A DNA stretch of 64,000 bases from Rhipicephalus microplus (GCF_043290135.1 NW_027464588.1:4229501-4293500), one strand, 5' to 3'; counted from the stretch's first letter, positions 24,532 to 34,676 are shown. The notes: generated from the letters alone by a model not told the origin. A program made the numbers and translations.

Positions 24532-25799
24532 CATAATTATGCATAGCCATAATAATTGTTCTTTATGCTGTCGCAGTAGTAATGTTACACAAATTGGATG
24601 ATACAAAAGAGGTCCTCACTCATTTCGCTTTTTTTGCTATGCTTCACTCATTGGCTTGTCTCTTCTGTTCGTCGTGTCCTCCTCTTCAGTGAGCAAGGAG
24701 CAAGAGCAGTGGGCACACAAATGCGTATTTTAAACATTGTTGACGTAAGGTGAGCACTCATAGGCTGAACACTTCCAAAATTCTCAAAGAGAAGTAGTGA
24801 TTGTTTCCAGCATCTTTTTTATGCACCCGTGGCTAGTTGTGCTGCTGCAGTTGTCATTGTCAATTAGGACACTATTCTGAACTCGTCGCACACATTTTCT
24901 TGAAATGAAAAAAATATTTAAAGGTGGTTTGGCACCCTTTATTGCAGCTACATACAGAACTAGATTTCAATGTATAAGCAAAATCTATTCAATACAAATC
25001 AGTCATAATGATATCTTAAATTCAGGAAAGATTCACAGAAAAGCCCAGGAAAAGGCTAAGTGGTTGCCTTTTGAACGTGAAGGAGATACCGTGCTTCTAA
25101 AAGCTCAATAGACAGTCTAGTAGTCTCGACATTACATTCACTATAAAATATTCTGGTATTGTGCTTTTCATGCATGTTATAATGAGAGGGGTTTTAAGTC
25201 AAACTGTTGTCACTTTTCCCTGTATTGCTGAAAATGCTTAACTTAGGTATAATACAAGAATCGCTTTATACGTGTTGGTTTTATGCAAATGGGGTGCTTA
25301 CCCAGTTGGTATAATAAATGCTAAAAATGTTTTTACTATACAGCAGGTTCACTTTTAAAAGATGCCACCATAGATGTGAACACTCTCGGGTACATGCTTC
25401 ATTAATGCACTGCTATCACCACCCTAACTACACCTGCTACAGAACCTAGTGTGAGAAAAGTAATTGTACCTAACATTACTGGCTGCGTACACTTTCATGT
25501 CTCAAAATGTGTTAGGAAGCCTGGTAAAAATGCATGTGCTTTTTTTCACTCCACCTGAATATTCTAGGCATACTCAAAGTAGTTTCTGTTTTTTTAGGGT
25601 ACTCACAATATTTGGTGTTCAAAAAAAGTACCTACGCCATATTCTTTTTTTGTCGGCCTACTCGCCTCTCTAATAATGAGAATTAACGGACGACACTACC
25701 AAGAAAAATAAATGTTTGTTATGAAAAGTAAATTTAACGGAATTGTAAAAAAAACATGGATATACTAATAACTTGTTTTCAAGTTATCTTTTTGTTTAC
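24532..25799. other. stretch without recognised gene
   Basis: A few good-looking splice acceptors occur (cctcctcttcag at 24,690; ctgtttttttag at 25,598), but no exon with consistent phase and donor was found. Confidence 0.3.
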
Positions 25800-25945
25800 T
25801 TTTTTCACACTTTTGTTACAATTACTTTTGATAAAATCACCTGGAGTTTGTTTGGCATCAGTGCCTGTTAGTTCCTAAAATAATGTGTTCAGCAAAGACA
25901 AAGAGCCCTTGAATTTAGAGTTCTTCCCTTTACTGAATGATCTGA
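25800..25945 (+). repeat. tRNA-derived SINE family 2, 3' fragment
   Basis: Shares gcctgttagttcctaaaata, gtgttcagcaaagacaaaga and gcccttgaatttagagttct-type blocks with the 3' part of the copy at 37,797-38,075. Confidence 0.6.
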
Positions 25946-26049
25946 AACAGTGAGTCCCATTCATCTTAAGCGTGTGACTTGTTCAAATCAGTTAAGCGCG
26001 TGTTTGTGTACGTGTATTTAGGTGGGAGGGTACACCATTGCCACCTCAA

Positions 26050-26312
26050 ACGACTTGCAGATTTTCTGAGAAATAACAGACGCGTAATGCTGCCAAGGGA
26101 ATATAGGGTACATCATTGAAAGCAATTGTGATGTAATTGTCAAGAAAGAAAAGGGGATAAAAAGATGACTTGCCATGTCAAGGGACTGAACCTGCGACCT
26201 ACGAATAAAGCGTGTGGTGCTCTACCAACTGTGCTACCGCCGCAGCTATCACCCCTTCCGCTTTGTACGGTATATATGTGCAACTAATCTTAGAAGAGTC
26301 AGTCAGCCCCAC
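26050..26312 (-). repeat. tRNA-derived SINE family 2, near full-length copy
   Basis: On the minus strand: leader (gactgactct...cacatatatacc), then a tRNA-like head with A box (tagcacagttggtagagc) and B box (ggttcagtccc), then aagtcatctttttatcccct and a body that includes cgtctgttatttctcagaaa. Both pol III promoter boxes are close to consensus. It is a different family from Ruka. It is not a functional tRNA gene: the head has no paired acceptor stem and continues into the body. Confidence 0.7.
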
Positions 26313-26389
26313 TTGATAACATCATGGCTAGTGTGCGACACTTTTTCTTTTCTATTGGCTTCACGCAGCAAGTAATCTTATTACAAGCT

Positions 26390-26530
26390 GGCAGCCTGAC
26401 TGACGCTGCTGCGTTTAATGCACATATATACCCTATAAAATAAATGGGGAGACACCCGTCGTGGTAGCGCAGTTGGTAGAGCATCAGCAGCATTAACCAA
26501 TGGTTACAGATTTGGCCTTGTGCACAAGTT
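26390..26530 (+). repeat. tRNA-derived SINE family 2, 5' half
   Basis: Contains gactgacgctgctgcgttta, cacatatataccctataaaa and the A-box head gtggtagcgcagttggtaga. It diverges after gcatc. It lies in inverted orientation to the copy at 26,050-26,312, about 80 bp away. Confidence 0.65.
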
Positions 26531-26914
26531 ACCTTTTCTTCCACAATATTTTTGTCTCAATTACCTTAAAATTAGTTCCAATAACCCTTGCACTTTTTAT
26601 GGCAGCATAGTCAGCTCTCTTTATTTAAATATTTTATTTATTTATGAATACTGCAACCCTAACATAGGGTTTTGGCAGGGTGGATATACATTTGATAAGT
26701 TCACAAATCGGCAAACAAAATAAATATAAAACAGGTAAGGCATTTACACACTTTTAGAACGAAAAATTGTGCAAAAAACAGTGTTTTGTAATAAACCGGC
26801 CTAAGAACATATAGAGAAATGAGCACTAAATTCAAGATGATCACAAGTGGAGAATGGTTACAGTGGTTGAAATAAACGACAGGAGCACATGTCATAGAAC
26901 TTAGACACTCGCTG

Positions 26915-27602
26915 CTAGAGCTGCGCAGCAAAAAGGTTCAAGCATGACTGGGAAACAACTTTGTTACTAAGGTTATTCCATTTGGTAACTGTCCTAGGGA
27001 AGAACGAATACTTGAATGTGTTATTACGGGTGGAAAATGGGGTTATTGTAAAGGCATGCCTCTGCCTTGTGGTATACCCTGTGGACAAATGAAGTATATG
27101 TGATAAGTCTAACTTAAAAAACCCTTTAACTAACTGAAAGAAAAAATTTCTATCTCAATACTTTATTTCTTTGTGTAGGTGTTGGGAGGTTAGCTTTTGC
27201 TAGTAAACATGTTATTGAAGTACAACCAAAACTGTTATAAATAAATCTAACAGCTCTCTTTTGAATTTTCTCCATTTCGTCGATATTTTTTCTGGTATAA
27301 GGGTACCAAATCATGGATGCATAATCTAAAGTAGGTTGAACAATTGCATTAAATGCAACAAGGCGAACGGCGGGAGTGGAGTGCTCAAGAGCTCGTATAA
27401 GATAAAATAATTTGTAATTGCACGAGCTTATTACAGTGTTAATATGTCTAGTCCAGTTAGGGTCATTCGAAATCCAAAGACCAAGGTACTTGTAGTGTTG
27501 TACTTCCTGCAAAAAAACATTATTGGCTGAATATGCAAAATGAAGAGTGTTACGTTTGTGAGAAATTTTCATGAAAACGGTCTTTTTAAAATTAACTGAC
27601 AT
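26915..27602 (-). pseudogene. LINE ORF2, thumb and C-terminal region
   Basis: From 27,602 to 27,150 the frame is open and reads the segment after the reverse-transcriptase active site: FKKTVFMKISHK, VQHYKYLGLWISND, VQPTLDYASMIWYPYTRKN and MEKIQKRAVRFIY, all typical of CR1/L2/jockey ORF2. A stop at about 27,150 and a shift separate it from a last readable stretch (HAFTITPFSTRNNTFKYSFF, then RTVTKWNNLS) that ends with a stop at 26,915-26,917. Confidence 0.8.
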
Positions 27603-27673
27603 CTGCCATTTATCGCACCAACGAATGACCTTTTGAAATGCATCGTTTAAATGAATTTGATTAGCATGGTTTT

Positions 27674-28554
27674 CTATTTCCGAGTACAGGATGCGATCAT
27701 CCGCATATAACTTAACTTTTCAGGTATATCATGTGATACATCATTTATAAACAATAAAAAGAGGAGGAGTCCGAGCACAGAGCCTTGGGGAACACCCGAG
27801 TCAAACGGTACTGTACGAGAACAATGGTCATTGAAAAAGACGTACTGTTTTCGATTCGAAAGGTAACCGGAAATCCAATTTTGCAGAGCATTCTTAAGAA
27901 ATAAATCCAATTTGAAGAGTAATTTATTGTGAGAGACCGTATCGAAAGCTTTAGCAAAATTCATAAGAATTGCATCTACCTGTTTTCCGGAATTTATAGA
28001 TAGTGCGAAATCATGAACTGCAGTTACCAGCTGAGTACAAGGAGAAGATCCTCTCCTGAATCCGTGTTGTGAACCTGACAAAATATTGTGCTTATCTAGA
28101 AATTCTGATATATGCTTATGTATTATATGCTCAAGTAGTTTACAGAAAGTTGAAATTAATGAGATCGGCCGATAGTTAATAACAGAATGAGGGTTTCCAC
28201 TCTTATGTAGGGGCTTGACTTTAGCAGTTACCAAGTCATCCGGAACTTGACCATCTTTCAGAGATTTAGAAAAAAGAATTGTTGGGTACTTTGAAACCCA
28301 TTGTGCATAGCGTTTTAAAAGCTCCTTCGGTACTCCATCAGGACCTGAAGATTTTTTAACATCAAGCTTTAAACGTAAATTAAAAACTCCCTCTTCACTT
28401 ATGACAATATACGATAGGGGTGGGCCTGCCATATCAAGTGTTTCCAGGACTCCATTATCCTTTGTAAAAACAGACCTAAAATGATCATTGAAAGCATTAG
28501 AAATAACGGAGGAATCACTAGTTTCCACACCGTAAATTTCAAAAACATCAGTAG
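27674..28554 (-). pseudogene. LINE ORF2, reverse transcriptase domain
   Basis: Open for 284 codons from 28,528. It carries the non-LTR reverse-transcriptase blocks in order: SSGPDGVPKELL, VKPLHKSGNPHSVINYRPIS, SQHGFRRGSSPCTQLV, DFAKAFDTVSH-like (NFAKAFDTVSH, with Asn where the first catalytic Asp is usual) and GVPQGSVLGLLLFLLFINDV. A frameshift near 27,720 moves the Y-A-D-D catalytic motif into another frame. At 28,554 the frame is cut by the LTR insertion and resumes at 35,288. Confidence 0.85.
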
Positions 28555-29159
28555 TGTTAAGGGTGTCTCTTGACCGCCGCCGTCAGCAGGTTGTGCTCGT
28601 AACTTGCATCAGGACCGACGAGAAGGGAAGTACCGGCGAGACGGCGCAGAACAGCAAATCAAAAGAGTTTAATACTACATAGTTAGACCAAAGTGGACAT
28701 TCAAGTTTACAAACAAAGGTAAGAAGCCGAGGAGCAGAGTTCCGGCAGAGTCTCAATCCAGACTGCTACACCCAGTCTCTCCCTGCGCGTTTTTAAAGGG
28801 TTCCAGACGCTTGTGTGACGTCAGGCGCCTCCAGACATGACCAAATATGGATCACCTTGTGTTCGCACCACCTACCACGCCACTGGTCACGCCACCGATC
28901 ACGCGACTGATCGCGCCACGGATCACACCGCCGGCGTTCCCACACTCAAGAGCCAGGTGCGAATGAGCCATGAGCTCACCGCGTTCTCGCGCACAGCACA
29001 TGACGACCTTCGCGGCAGCAGCGTCTCAGGTTCCTCGGCGTCTGGGCATACACTTCTGCGCGTCTACCCCCGATACGTTTACAGGCCCGGGAGCGTTCGC
29101 ACGCTGTCCGTGGTCTTGCATTTGGGCCCAAAGGGGTTCGCGTAAATTGAAGCGTAACA
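28555..29159 (-). repeat. 3' LTR of the Gmr1-like element
   Basis: 605 bp, tgttaaggg...gcgtaaca on the + strand. It contains tttaatac near the R/U5 side and a GATCACG/CCACC-rich block (cactggtcacgccaccgatc). It differs from the other LTR at about five sites, for example gacggcgc against gaccgcgc and ctgctaca against ctgctcca. Confidence 0.9.
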
Positions 29160-29175
29160 GACTGCCCCCTCGCGG
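29160..29175 (-). other. polypurine tract
   Basis: On the minus strand cgagggggcagtc immediately precedes the TG of the 3' LTR, the expected place for plus-strand priming. Confidence 0.6.
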
Positions 29176-29908
29176 ATGGAGATCCCGAATGGCAGGGGAC
29201 AGCATCCACTGTCAACAGGGTCAGTCGTCGAAGCTCGTAGCCTTCTTAACCTGGAGCACGGTACGTGATACCTGGCTCTAGGCCCTGTTCCGTCTCGTAA
29301 GGTAGTTCCGCCAGATTTCCCTGATGTTGTCGAGGTTCGCCGGAGGCTGGAGGCGAACCATACAATGGAATCCAGCAAATGGCGACAGTCAAAAGTGGCC
29401 AAAGACAATGGTATGAGCTATTTTCCGGGGCGACCCCGCAGGGGCTCGTCGGTGGGGCTGGTCGCCAGGCAGCTCCGGGTGGTGAGATCATCACACCCCA
29501 CCGCTTCAGGTCTTTCATCAGCAAGAAGGGAAACCACAGGTTCTTCCGGCGTTCCTGCCAAGAGTTTGGAACCGACGTGGTGTCCGAAGAGATGCCAGAT
29601 GACAACGAAGTCCTCTCTCTGGGAGGGCAAGATCCTCGCCATGGTAGAGCCGGTCGACTGAACAAACAATCCACGGGAAAACACAGGATAACAAAGCCAC
29701 TGAAGAAGAAAGCGAGACACGTATCCACTGAGCCCCGCCAGGCTTACCTTAAACACAAAAGTCTCAATCTTATTACTCGTACAAAGTACTAAACACACCC
29801 CTAATTTCGTTGCCCACCTAACGACGCACAGGTCTTCCAAAACTACGGAAGAAATAATAACACAAAAACCTCTGTCAGGAAGAAAAACAATCGAGGCCAA
29901 TTCATGAC
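29176..29908 (-). other. 3' untranslated or unassigned region of the Gmr1-like element
   Basis: About 730 bp between the gag-pol stop and the polypurine tract. On the minus strand a 160-codon frame (29,246-29,728) starts at an ATG and includes hydrophobic stretches (CLAFFFSGFVILCFPV and CLWPLLTVAICWIPLYG). A second frame (29,418-30,134) overlaps the end of pol. Neither resembles a known envelope protein. A donor-like AAGGTAAGC and an acceptor-like TTCTTCTTCAG lie only 47 bases apart, which is short for an intron. Confidence 0.35.
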
Positions 29909-32900
29909 CTAGAGGCTTCGGCTTAAGCCATTGGCATTGCCATTGAGACTCCCCTTTTTGTACCGTATTTCGTATGAATACTGCTGCAAAACGAGGCTCC
30001 AGCGCAGGAGGCGACCATTTTTGGAAGAAGTGGACTGCAGCCATCTGAGAGGACAGTGGTCTGTCTCTATTGTGAACCTCGAGCCTGCAAGGTAGCACGA
30101 CAACTTTTGCACTGCCCATACGAGACACGCACATTCTTTCTCGGTTGCGCTATACGCTTGTTCTCGCACAGTCAGCTTACGACTGGCATAAAGAACTGGG
30201 TGTTCACCGTCCTCTCCTCGTTGGCACAACACTACTCCCATGCCTCGCTCACTAGCATCACACTGAACTATGAACTCTTTCGAATAATCAGGTGATTTCA
30301 GCACAGGTTGACTTGTTAAGGCGGCTTTTAATGCTTTGAAAGCCTCCTCTTTACGGTCATCCCAGATGACAGTTTGTGGCTCAGTTTTCCGGAGCGCGTC
30401 AGTTAAAGCGCTAGCTAATTCCGAATATCTCGGGATGTAACGTTGATAGTAACCTGCAACCCCCAGAAATGAGCGGATATCTGTCTTTGAGCGTGGTTGC
30501 GGGAAATCGCGTATGGCAGCCACCTTGAGCTCAGAAGGTCGGAGGCGTCCTTGTCCGATTATGTGACCTAGGTAGATCACCTCAGCTTGAGCGAGTTGGC
30601 ATTTAGGTGCCTTCACAGTTAGTCCCGCTTCACGCAAACGCGTTAGAACCACTCGCAGATGTTGCATGTGTTCCGACAAACAGGACGAATATATCGCCAC
30701 ATCGTCTAAGTAGGGTAAAGCGAATTCCCCTAGTCCTCGTAACACCTTGTCCATAAGGCTTGAAAAACAGTATGGTGCATTTTTCAAACCGAAGCTTAAT
30801 ACCTTAGGGCGGAACGTTCCCAACGGCGTTATGAACGCTGCATATCTGCTAGCCCTTTCGGTGAGAGGAACCTGCCAGTAGCCTCGAACGAGATCCAGCG
30901 TGGAAATATATCGAGCTCCACTAACCCTCTCAACGCGCTCTTCAATGTTTCGTATAGGGTAAATCTGATCTTTGGTGATCGAGTTTAGCTTGCGATAATC
31001 CACGCAAGGGCGTGGATCTTTTCCCGGCACCTCAACTAAGATTAAAGGCGAAGTGTAATCGCTCTCACAAGGCTCGATCGCGCCTAATTCCAACATCTTC
31101 TTCACCTCGGAATCCATAATCTTTCGTTGGCGCGGTGACACTCGGTAAGCTTTGCTACGCACGGGTTCTGAGGATGTCAGCTCGATGTCATGAGTAACAA
31201 CTGAGGTTCTTCCAGGCCTATCTACAAATAGGTCCTGAAATTCTGTCAGAAGATCCTGGAGCTCGATCTTTTGCTCCGGCTCTAACTGCGCTTTCGATAT
31301 TAATTCTTTGATTAGTGGTTCACCATCCTCACCATTTATGACTGATGCAAGCCCTGGAAGTTCAACTGGAATCTCCTCGGGGATGTTCACCATCATGCAT
31401 ACCACTGCTTCCCGTTCTCGGTATGGCTTGAGCAGATTGCAATGATACACTTGCTCTATCTTTCGCTTTCCGGGCAGGCGTATCACGTAGTTTGTGTCAG
31501 AAAGCTTTTCAACTACGTCGGCGGGACCTTCCCACTGCACTTCTAACTTGTTTTTCTGCGACGGTCGCAGTATCATTACTTTGTCCCCGACATCAAATCG
31601 ACGGGTTCTGGCTGTGTGGTCATAGTACACCTTTGACCTATGTTGCGCTTTAGCCATGGCTTGCTCTGATAGCCGTTGAGCGCTTCTTAAACGCTCCAGT
31701 AGCTTCAAAACGTACTCGACCACTACTGGGTCTTCGGCTCGGCCTTCCCACGATTCTCGAAGCAAGCGAAGAGGAGATCGCAACGAGCGGCCGTACACGA
31801 GCTCGGCTGGTGAAAACCCCGTTGCTTCATGCGGGGCAGTCCTTAACGCGAACATAGTAGCCGGCAAACATAGCTCCCAGTCCGTCTTCCTTTCGTAGCA
31901 TAACGCCCTCAACACTCGCTTCAGAACGGAGTGGAGCTTCTTCACGAAGTTAGACTGAGGGTGGTAGACTGAACTATGAATTAGTTTTACTCCGCACCTT
32001 TCCAAAAACGTAGTGGTAAGAGCACTAGTAAACACAGAGCCTTGATCCGACTGTATTTCGGCGGGAAAGCCAACTCGTGCGAATATGGAAAGGAGCGCGT
32101 TAACTATTTCCACAGAGCTAAGTTCTTTAAGTGGAACCGCTTCGGGGAACTCAGTCGCTGGGCATATCGCGGTCAGCACGTGGCGGTACCCCGACGATGT
32201 CGCCGGCAGTGGGCCTACAGTGTCCACTACGAGCCGCCGAAACGGCTCTGTGATGATAGGCACCAGCTTCATCGGCGCCCTCGACATGTCACCCGGCTTA
32301 CCTACACGCTGACACGTGTCGCATGTCCTTTCAAATCGCTCTGCGTCGCGGAAACAGCCTGGCCAATAATACTCCTGCAACAACCGTCCCTTCGTTTTCT
32401 TGACGCCTAAATGACCTGCCCAAGAACTTCCATGCGACAAGCGCAGTAAATCCTCTCGATAAGCTTGAGGCACGACCAGCTGATCAAACATTACACCCCT
32501 TTTGTCAACATACTTCCTGTACAGTATGCCATCCTTCTCATAATAACTTATGTTTTTCGGGGCTATCTTTTCATTTACCCTGCTCTGGATGTTTCGCAAG
32601 CTCAGGTGTTTATCTTGTTGATTCCTCAAGGCCATGCTGTCTACCATTAACAGTCGCTGTAAACTTTCCGACGTAGGCGCTACAAGTAAATCTCTGGAAT
32701 GCTCTCCCAATATTTCTGATGGTGCCCGTGCCGTAGCTTCATCCTCCACGGATGAGACCCCCTGCTGTTGTAACGCTGGCGTAAGTTCGACCTCTGCTGG
32801 GGAGTCCTGCGTCAGGCCGATTTCAGCTAAAGGGGACTCGGCAACTGCCTTCGCAGCGAGTTCCCGTGCTTTCGAACGCGTTAGCGCCATCACATTTGCC

Positions 32901-34426
32901 TCCCCAAAAAGCTGCCCTCTCTCGCGCAGCATCTTGTCAGATCTATTCGAAAACAGGTAAGGGTATTGCGGAGGGAGTGCCGGCGACACGGCAGCTTCCA
33001 TCTCGAGCGTGCCGAAAGGACCTTTGATAGTTACCTTTGCGACGGGAAGGCATGCACTACACGACTCTACAGCCTGCTTGATCCAAGCACACTCACCCGT
33101 GAACATTTGCGGTTCAACGTACGAGCTGTGAACTACGTCCATCGTAGCCGCAGAATCGCGCAGTACGCGGCATGGCTTCCCGTTCACTTCAAGGTCGCGC
33201 ATGTAAGGTTCGAGAAGCTCGATATTCTCGTCCTTACCACTGATGGATAGAAACACAACTTTTGGTTTCTTACAGTGTGCCGCAATGTGACCGGGTTTAT
33301 GGCAGTTATAGCAAAGGCACGGTTTCCTCGCTTCTAGCTTCCTTTGCTGTTCTAACGCAGGTTCGGTGTTCCGTTCCGACTCCGACGTATTTACGGTTCG
33401 GGCATTCCCGATTTCAGGCTCTTCCTTCGTTTTCACAGGCCCTCTCTTTGGCTTGAACCTAAAATCGGGACCCCCTTTTCGACCACTGTCACTGCCTTCA
33501 CGAGCCCGACGTGTGACGAATTCCTCTGCTAGCTCTGCGGCTCTGGCTACAGAGCTAACATCTGGCCTGTCTTGCACCCAATGCCTAATGTTCTTTGGTA
33601 ACCGGTTGTAGAATTGCTCTAGTAAAAAACACTCAATAACCTTTGCGTGGTCACCGTAGGCCTTCTCCTCCTTTAGCCATTCCACCATGTTTGACTTCAG
33701 TTTATAGGCAAATTCAGTGTATGACTCACTCCTTCCTTTCTCCAATTCACGGAATTTCCGCTGGAATGCCTCCGCGGACAGCCTGTACTTCCTAAGCAAA
33801 CTGGATTTTACTTTATCGTAATCGTCGACCTCCTCAGTGAATAAACGAGCGATTACTTCTGCTGCCTCGCCAGGTAAGAGTGTGAGCAAGCGCTGTGGCC
33901 ACGACTCACGGGAGAACCCCTGCTTCTCACACGTCCGCTCAAAGTTCACCAAGAACAACCCAATGTCCTCTCCGAGTTTATAAGGGCGAATTAGTTCTGT
34001 CATTTTGAGCGATATGTGCACCCCTGCACTGTTTGCCTCGCTTCTCTGCCCTGCCGTTCGCACGCGCTCTATTTCAACCTCGAGTCGCTTTAACTCGAGC
34101 GCGTGATCGCGTTCTTCGCGCTCTTTCGAACGTTGAAACTCGAGTCGTTCTAATTCGAGCTCCCTTTCCTCACGCTCTTTCTCTTGCTGTTCTCTACGCT
34201 CCTCTGCCTGTTTTTTTGCAGCTTCCCTTTCTCGAATTATCTCAAGGCATTCCGTCAGCTCATCCTCCTCAGCCTCCAGAGCACTAATAGCCTCGATCAA
34301 TTCTGGTTTCCGGAGTGCGTCAGAAACATCCAAACGCAACTCCTTTGCAAGCTGTAATAACTCCGCTTTACGCAGCAACATCAAATTCATGGCTGTGTTC
34401 AGTGCGACCTTTCCTACTGTACACAA
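29909..34426 (-). CDS. Gag-PR-IN-RT-RH polyprotein of Gmr1-like LTR retrotransposon
   Basis: One frame of 1505 codons, no frameshift between Gag and Pol. By residue: 16-50 SAP-like helical segment; 60-125 charged coiled coil; 143-310 capsid-like Gag; C372/C375/H380/C385 zinc knuckle; about 420-480 protease with DSA at 424-426; H665/H672/C702/C705 integrase zinc site; integrase core with D735 and D794 but Lys at 829-830 where the DDE glutamate is expected; about 963-985 GPY/F-like domain (WEGPADVVE); about 1090-1290 reverse transcriptase with YLDD at 1239-1242; 1385-1505 RNase H (D1390, E1430 region, D1456). The protein ends just after RNase H with no integrase behind it. The order is known from the Gmr1 group. 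The missing integrase Glu suggests this copy cannot integrate alone. The start is the first ATG of the frame; a second Met at residue 13 is possible. Confidence 0.9.
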   Translation of the reverse strand: MCTVGKVALNTAMNLMLLRKAELLQLAKELRLDVSDALRKPELIEAISALEAEEDELTECLEIIREREAAKKQAEERREQQEKEREERELELERLEFQRSKEREERDHALELKRLEVEIERVRTAGQRSEANSAGVHISLKMTELIRPYKLGEDIGLFLVNFERTCEKQGFSRESWPQRLLTLLPGEAAEVIARLFTEEVDDYDKVKSSLLRKYRLSAEAFQRKFRELEKGRSESYTEFAYKLKSNMVEWLKEEKAYGDHAKVIECFLLEQFYNRLPKNIRHWVQDRPDVSSVARAAELAEEFVTRRAREGSDSGRKGGPDFRFKPKRGPVKTKEEPEIGNARTVNTSESERNTEPALEQQRKLEARKPCLCYNCHKPGHIAAHCKKPKVVFLSISGKDENIELLEPYMRDLEVNGKPCRVLRDSAATMDVVHSSYVEPQMFTGECAWIKQAVESCSACLPVAKVTIKGPFGTLEMEAAVSPALPPQYPYLFSNRSDKMLRERGQLFGEANVMALTRSKARELAAKAVAESPLAEIGLTQDSPAEVELTPALQQQGVSSVEDEATARAPSEILGEHSRDLLVAPTSESLQRLLMVDSMALRNQQDKHLSLRNIQSRVNEKIAPKNISYYEKDGILYRKYVDKRGVMFDQLVVPQAYREDLLRLSHGSSWAGHLGVKKTKGRLLQEYYWPGCFRDAERFERTCDTCQRVGKPGDMSRAPMKLVPIITEPFRRLVVDTVGPLPATSSGYRHVLTAICPATEFPEAVPLKELSSVEIVNALLSIFARVGFPAEIQSDQGSVFTSALTTTFLERCGVKLIHSSVYHPQSNFVKKLHSVLKRVLRALCYERKTDWELCLPATMFALRTAPHEATGFSPAELVYGRSLRSPLRLLRESWEGRAEDPVVVEYVLKLLERLRSAQRLSEQAMAKAQHRSKVYYDHTARTRRFDVGDKVMILRPSQKNKLEVQWEGPADVVEKLSDTNYVIRLPGKRKIEQVYHCNLLKPYREREAVVCMMVNIPEEIPVELPGLASVINGEDGEPLIKELISKAQLEPEQKIELQDLLTEFQDLFVDRPGRTSVVTHDIELTSSEPVRSKAYRVSPRQRKIMDSEVKKMLELGAIEPCESDYTSPLILVEVPGKDPRPCVDYRKLNSITKDQIYPIRNIEERVERVSGARYISTLDLVRGYWQVPLTERASRYAAFITPLGTFRPKVLSFGLKNAPYCFSSLMDKVLRGLGEFALPYLDDVAIYSSCLSEHMQHLRVVLTRLREAGLTVKAPKCQLAQAEVIYLGHIIGQGRLRPSELKVAAIRDFPQPRSKTDIRSFLGVAGYYQRYIPRYSELASALTDALRKTEPQTVIWDDRKEEAFKALKAALTSQPVLKSPDYSKEFIVQCDASERGMGVVLCQRGEDGEHPVLYASRKLTVREQAYSATEKECACLVWAVQKLSCYLAGSRFTIETDHCPLRWLQSTSSKNGRLLRWSLVLQQYSYEIRYKKGSLNGNANGLSRSL

Positions 34427-34659
34427 CTATCTTGCCGCAGCCCACTTTGGCGACAACAATAGTTCGAATTACCAGTTACGCTTCCCCACTGAAAAAGCCT
34501 GGCAAAACTCGGCAGACAAAGCCCCGCACTCAGCACTCAACAGCCAAGAATTCCGCGTAGACCCTCGCAAACACTGCATCTGGTTGCGGCCTGGCAGACG
34601 AGACGGCTCGTGGATCCGTGTCGCAGCTCAGCCCTCGAGTCGTCGAAATGACTGCAGCA
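34427..34659 (-). other. leader of the Gmr1-like element
   Basis: About 230 bp between primer-binding site and the gag-pol start. No reading frame that I can support on the coding strand. Confidence 0.5.
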
Positions 34660-34676
34660 TCCCACCGCTGCCACCA
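34660..34676 (-). other. primer-binding site complementary to tRNA-Leu
   Basis: Two bases (AC) after the 5' LTR the minus strand reads tggtggcagcggtggga. Its complement, tcccaccgctgcca plus CCA, matches the 3' end of animal tRNA-Leu(AAG) as I recall it. Confidence 0.7.

Noticed and set aside
24682..24760. Exon after the acceptor at 24,690
   Set aside because: The acceptor is good, but no phase gives both an open frame and a good donor that agrees with the exon at 23,319.
26200..26260. tRNA gene on the minus strand
   Set aside because: Both boxes are present, but the sequence continues into a repeat body shared with other copies and lacks a proper cloverleaf.
26455..26500. tRNA gene on the plus strand
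   Set aside because: Only the A-box head is tRNA-like; no B box or acceptor pairing follows and the flanks match SINE family 2.
29418..30134. 238-codon minus-strand frame as an envelope gene
   Set aside because: It overlaps the end of gag-pol in another frame, and no signal peptide, furin site or fusion-type segment could be recognised.
32042..33611. Plus-strand frames of 60-122 codons
   Set aside because: They are antisense shadows of the gag-pol gene.
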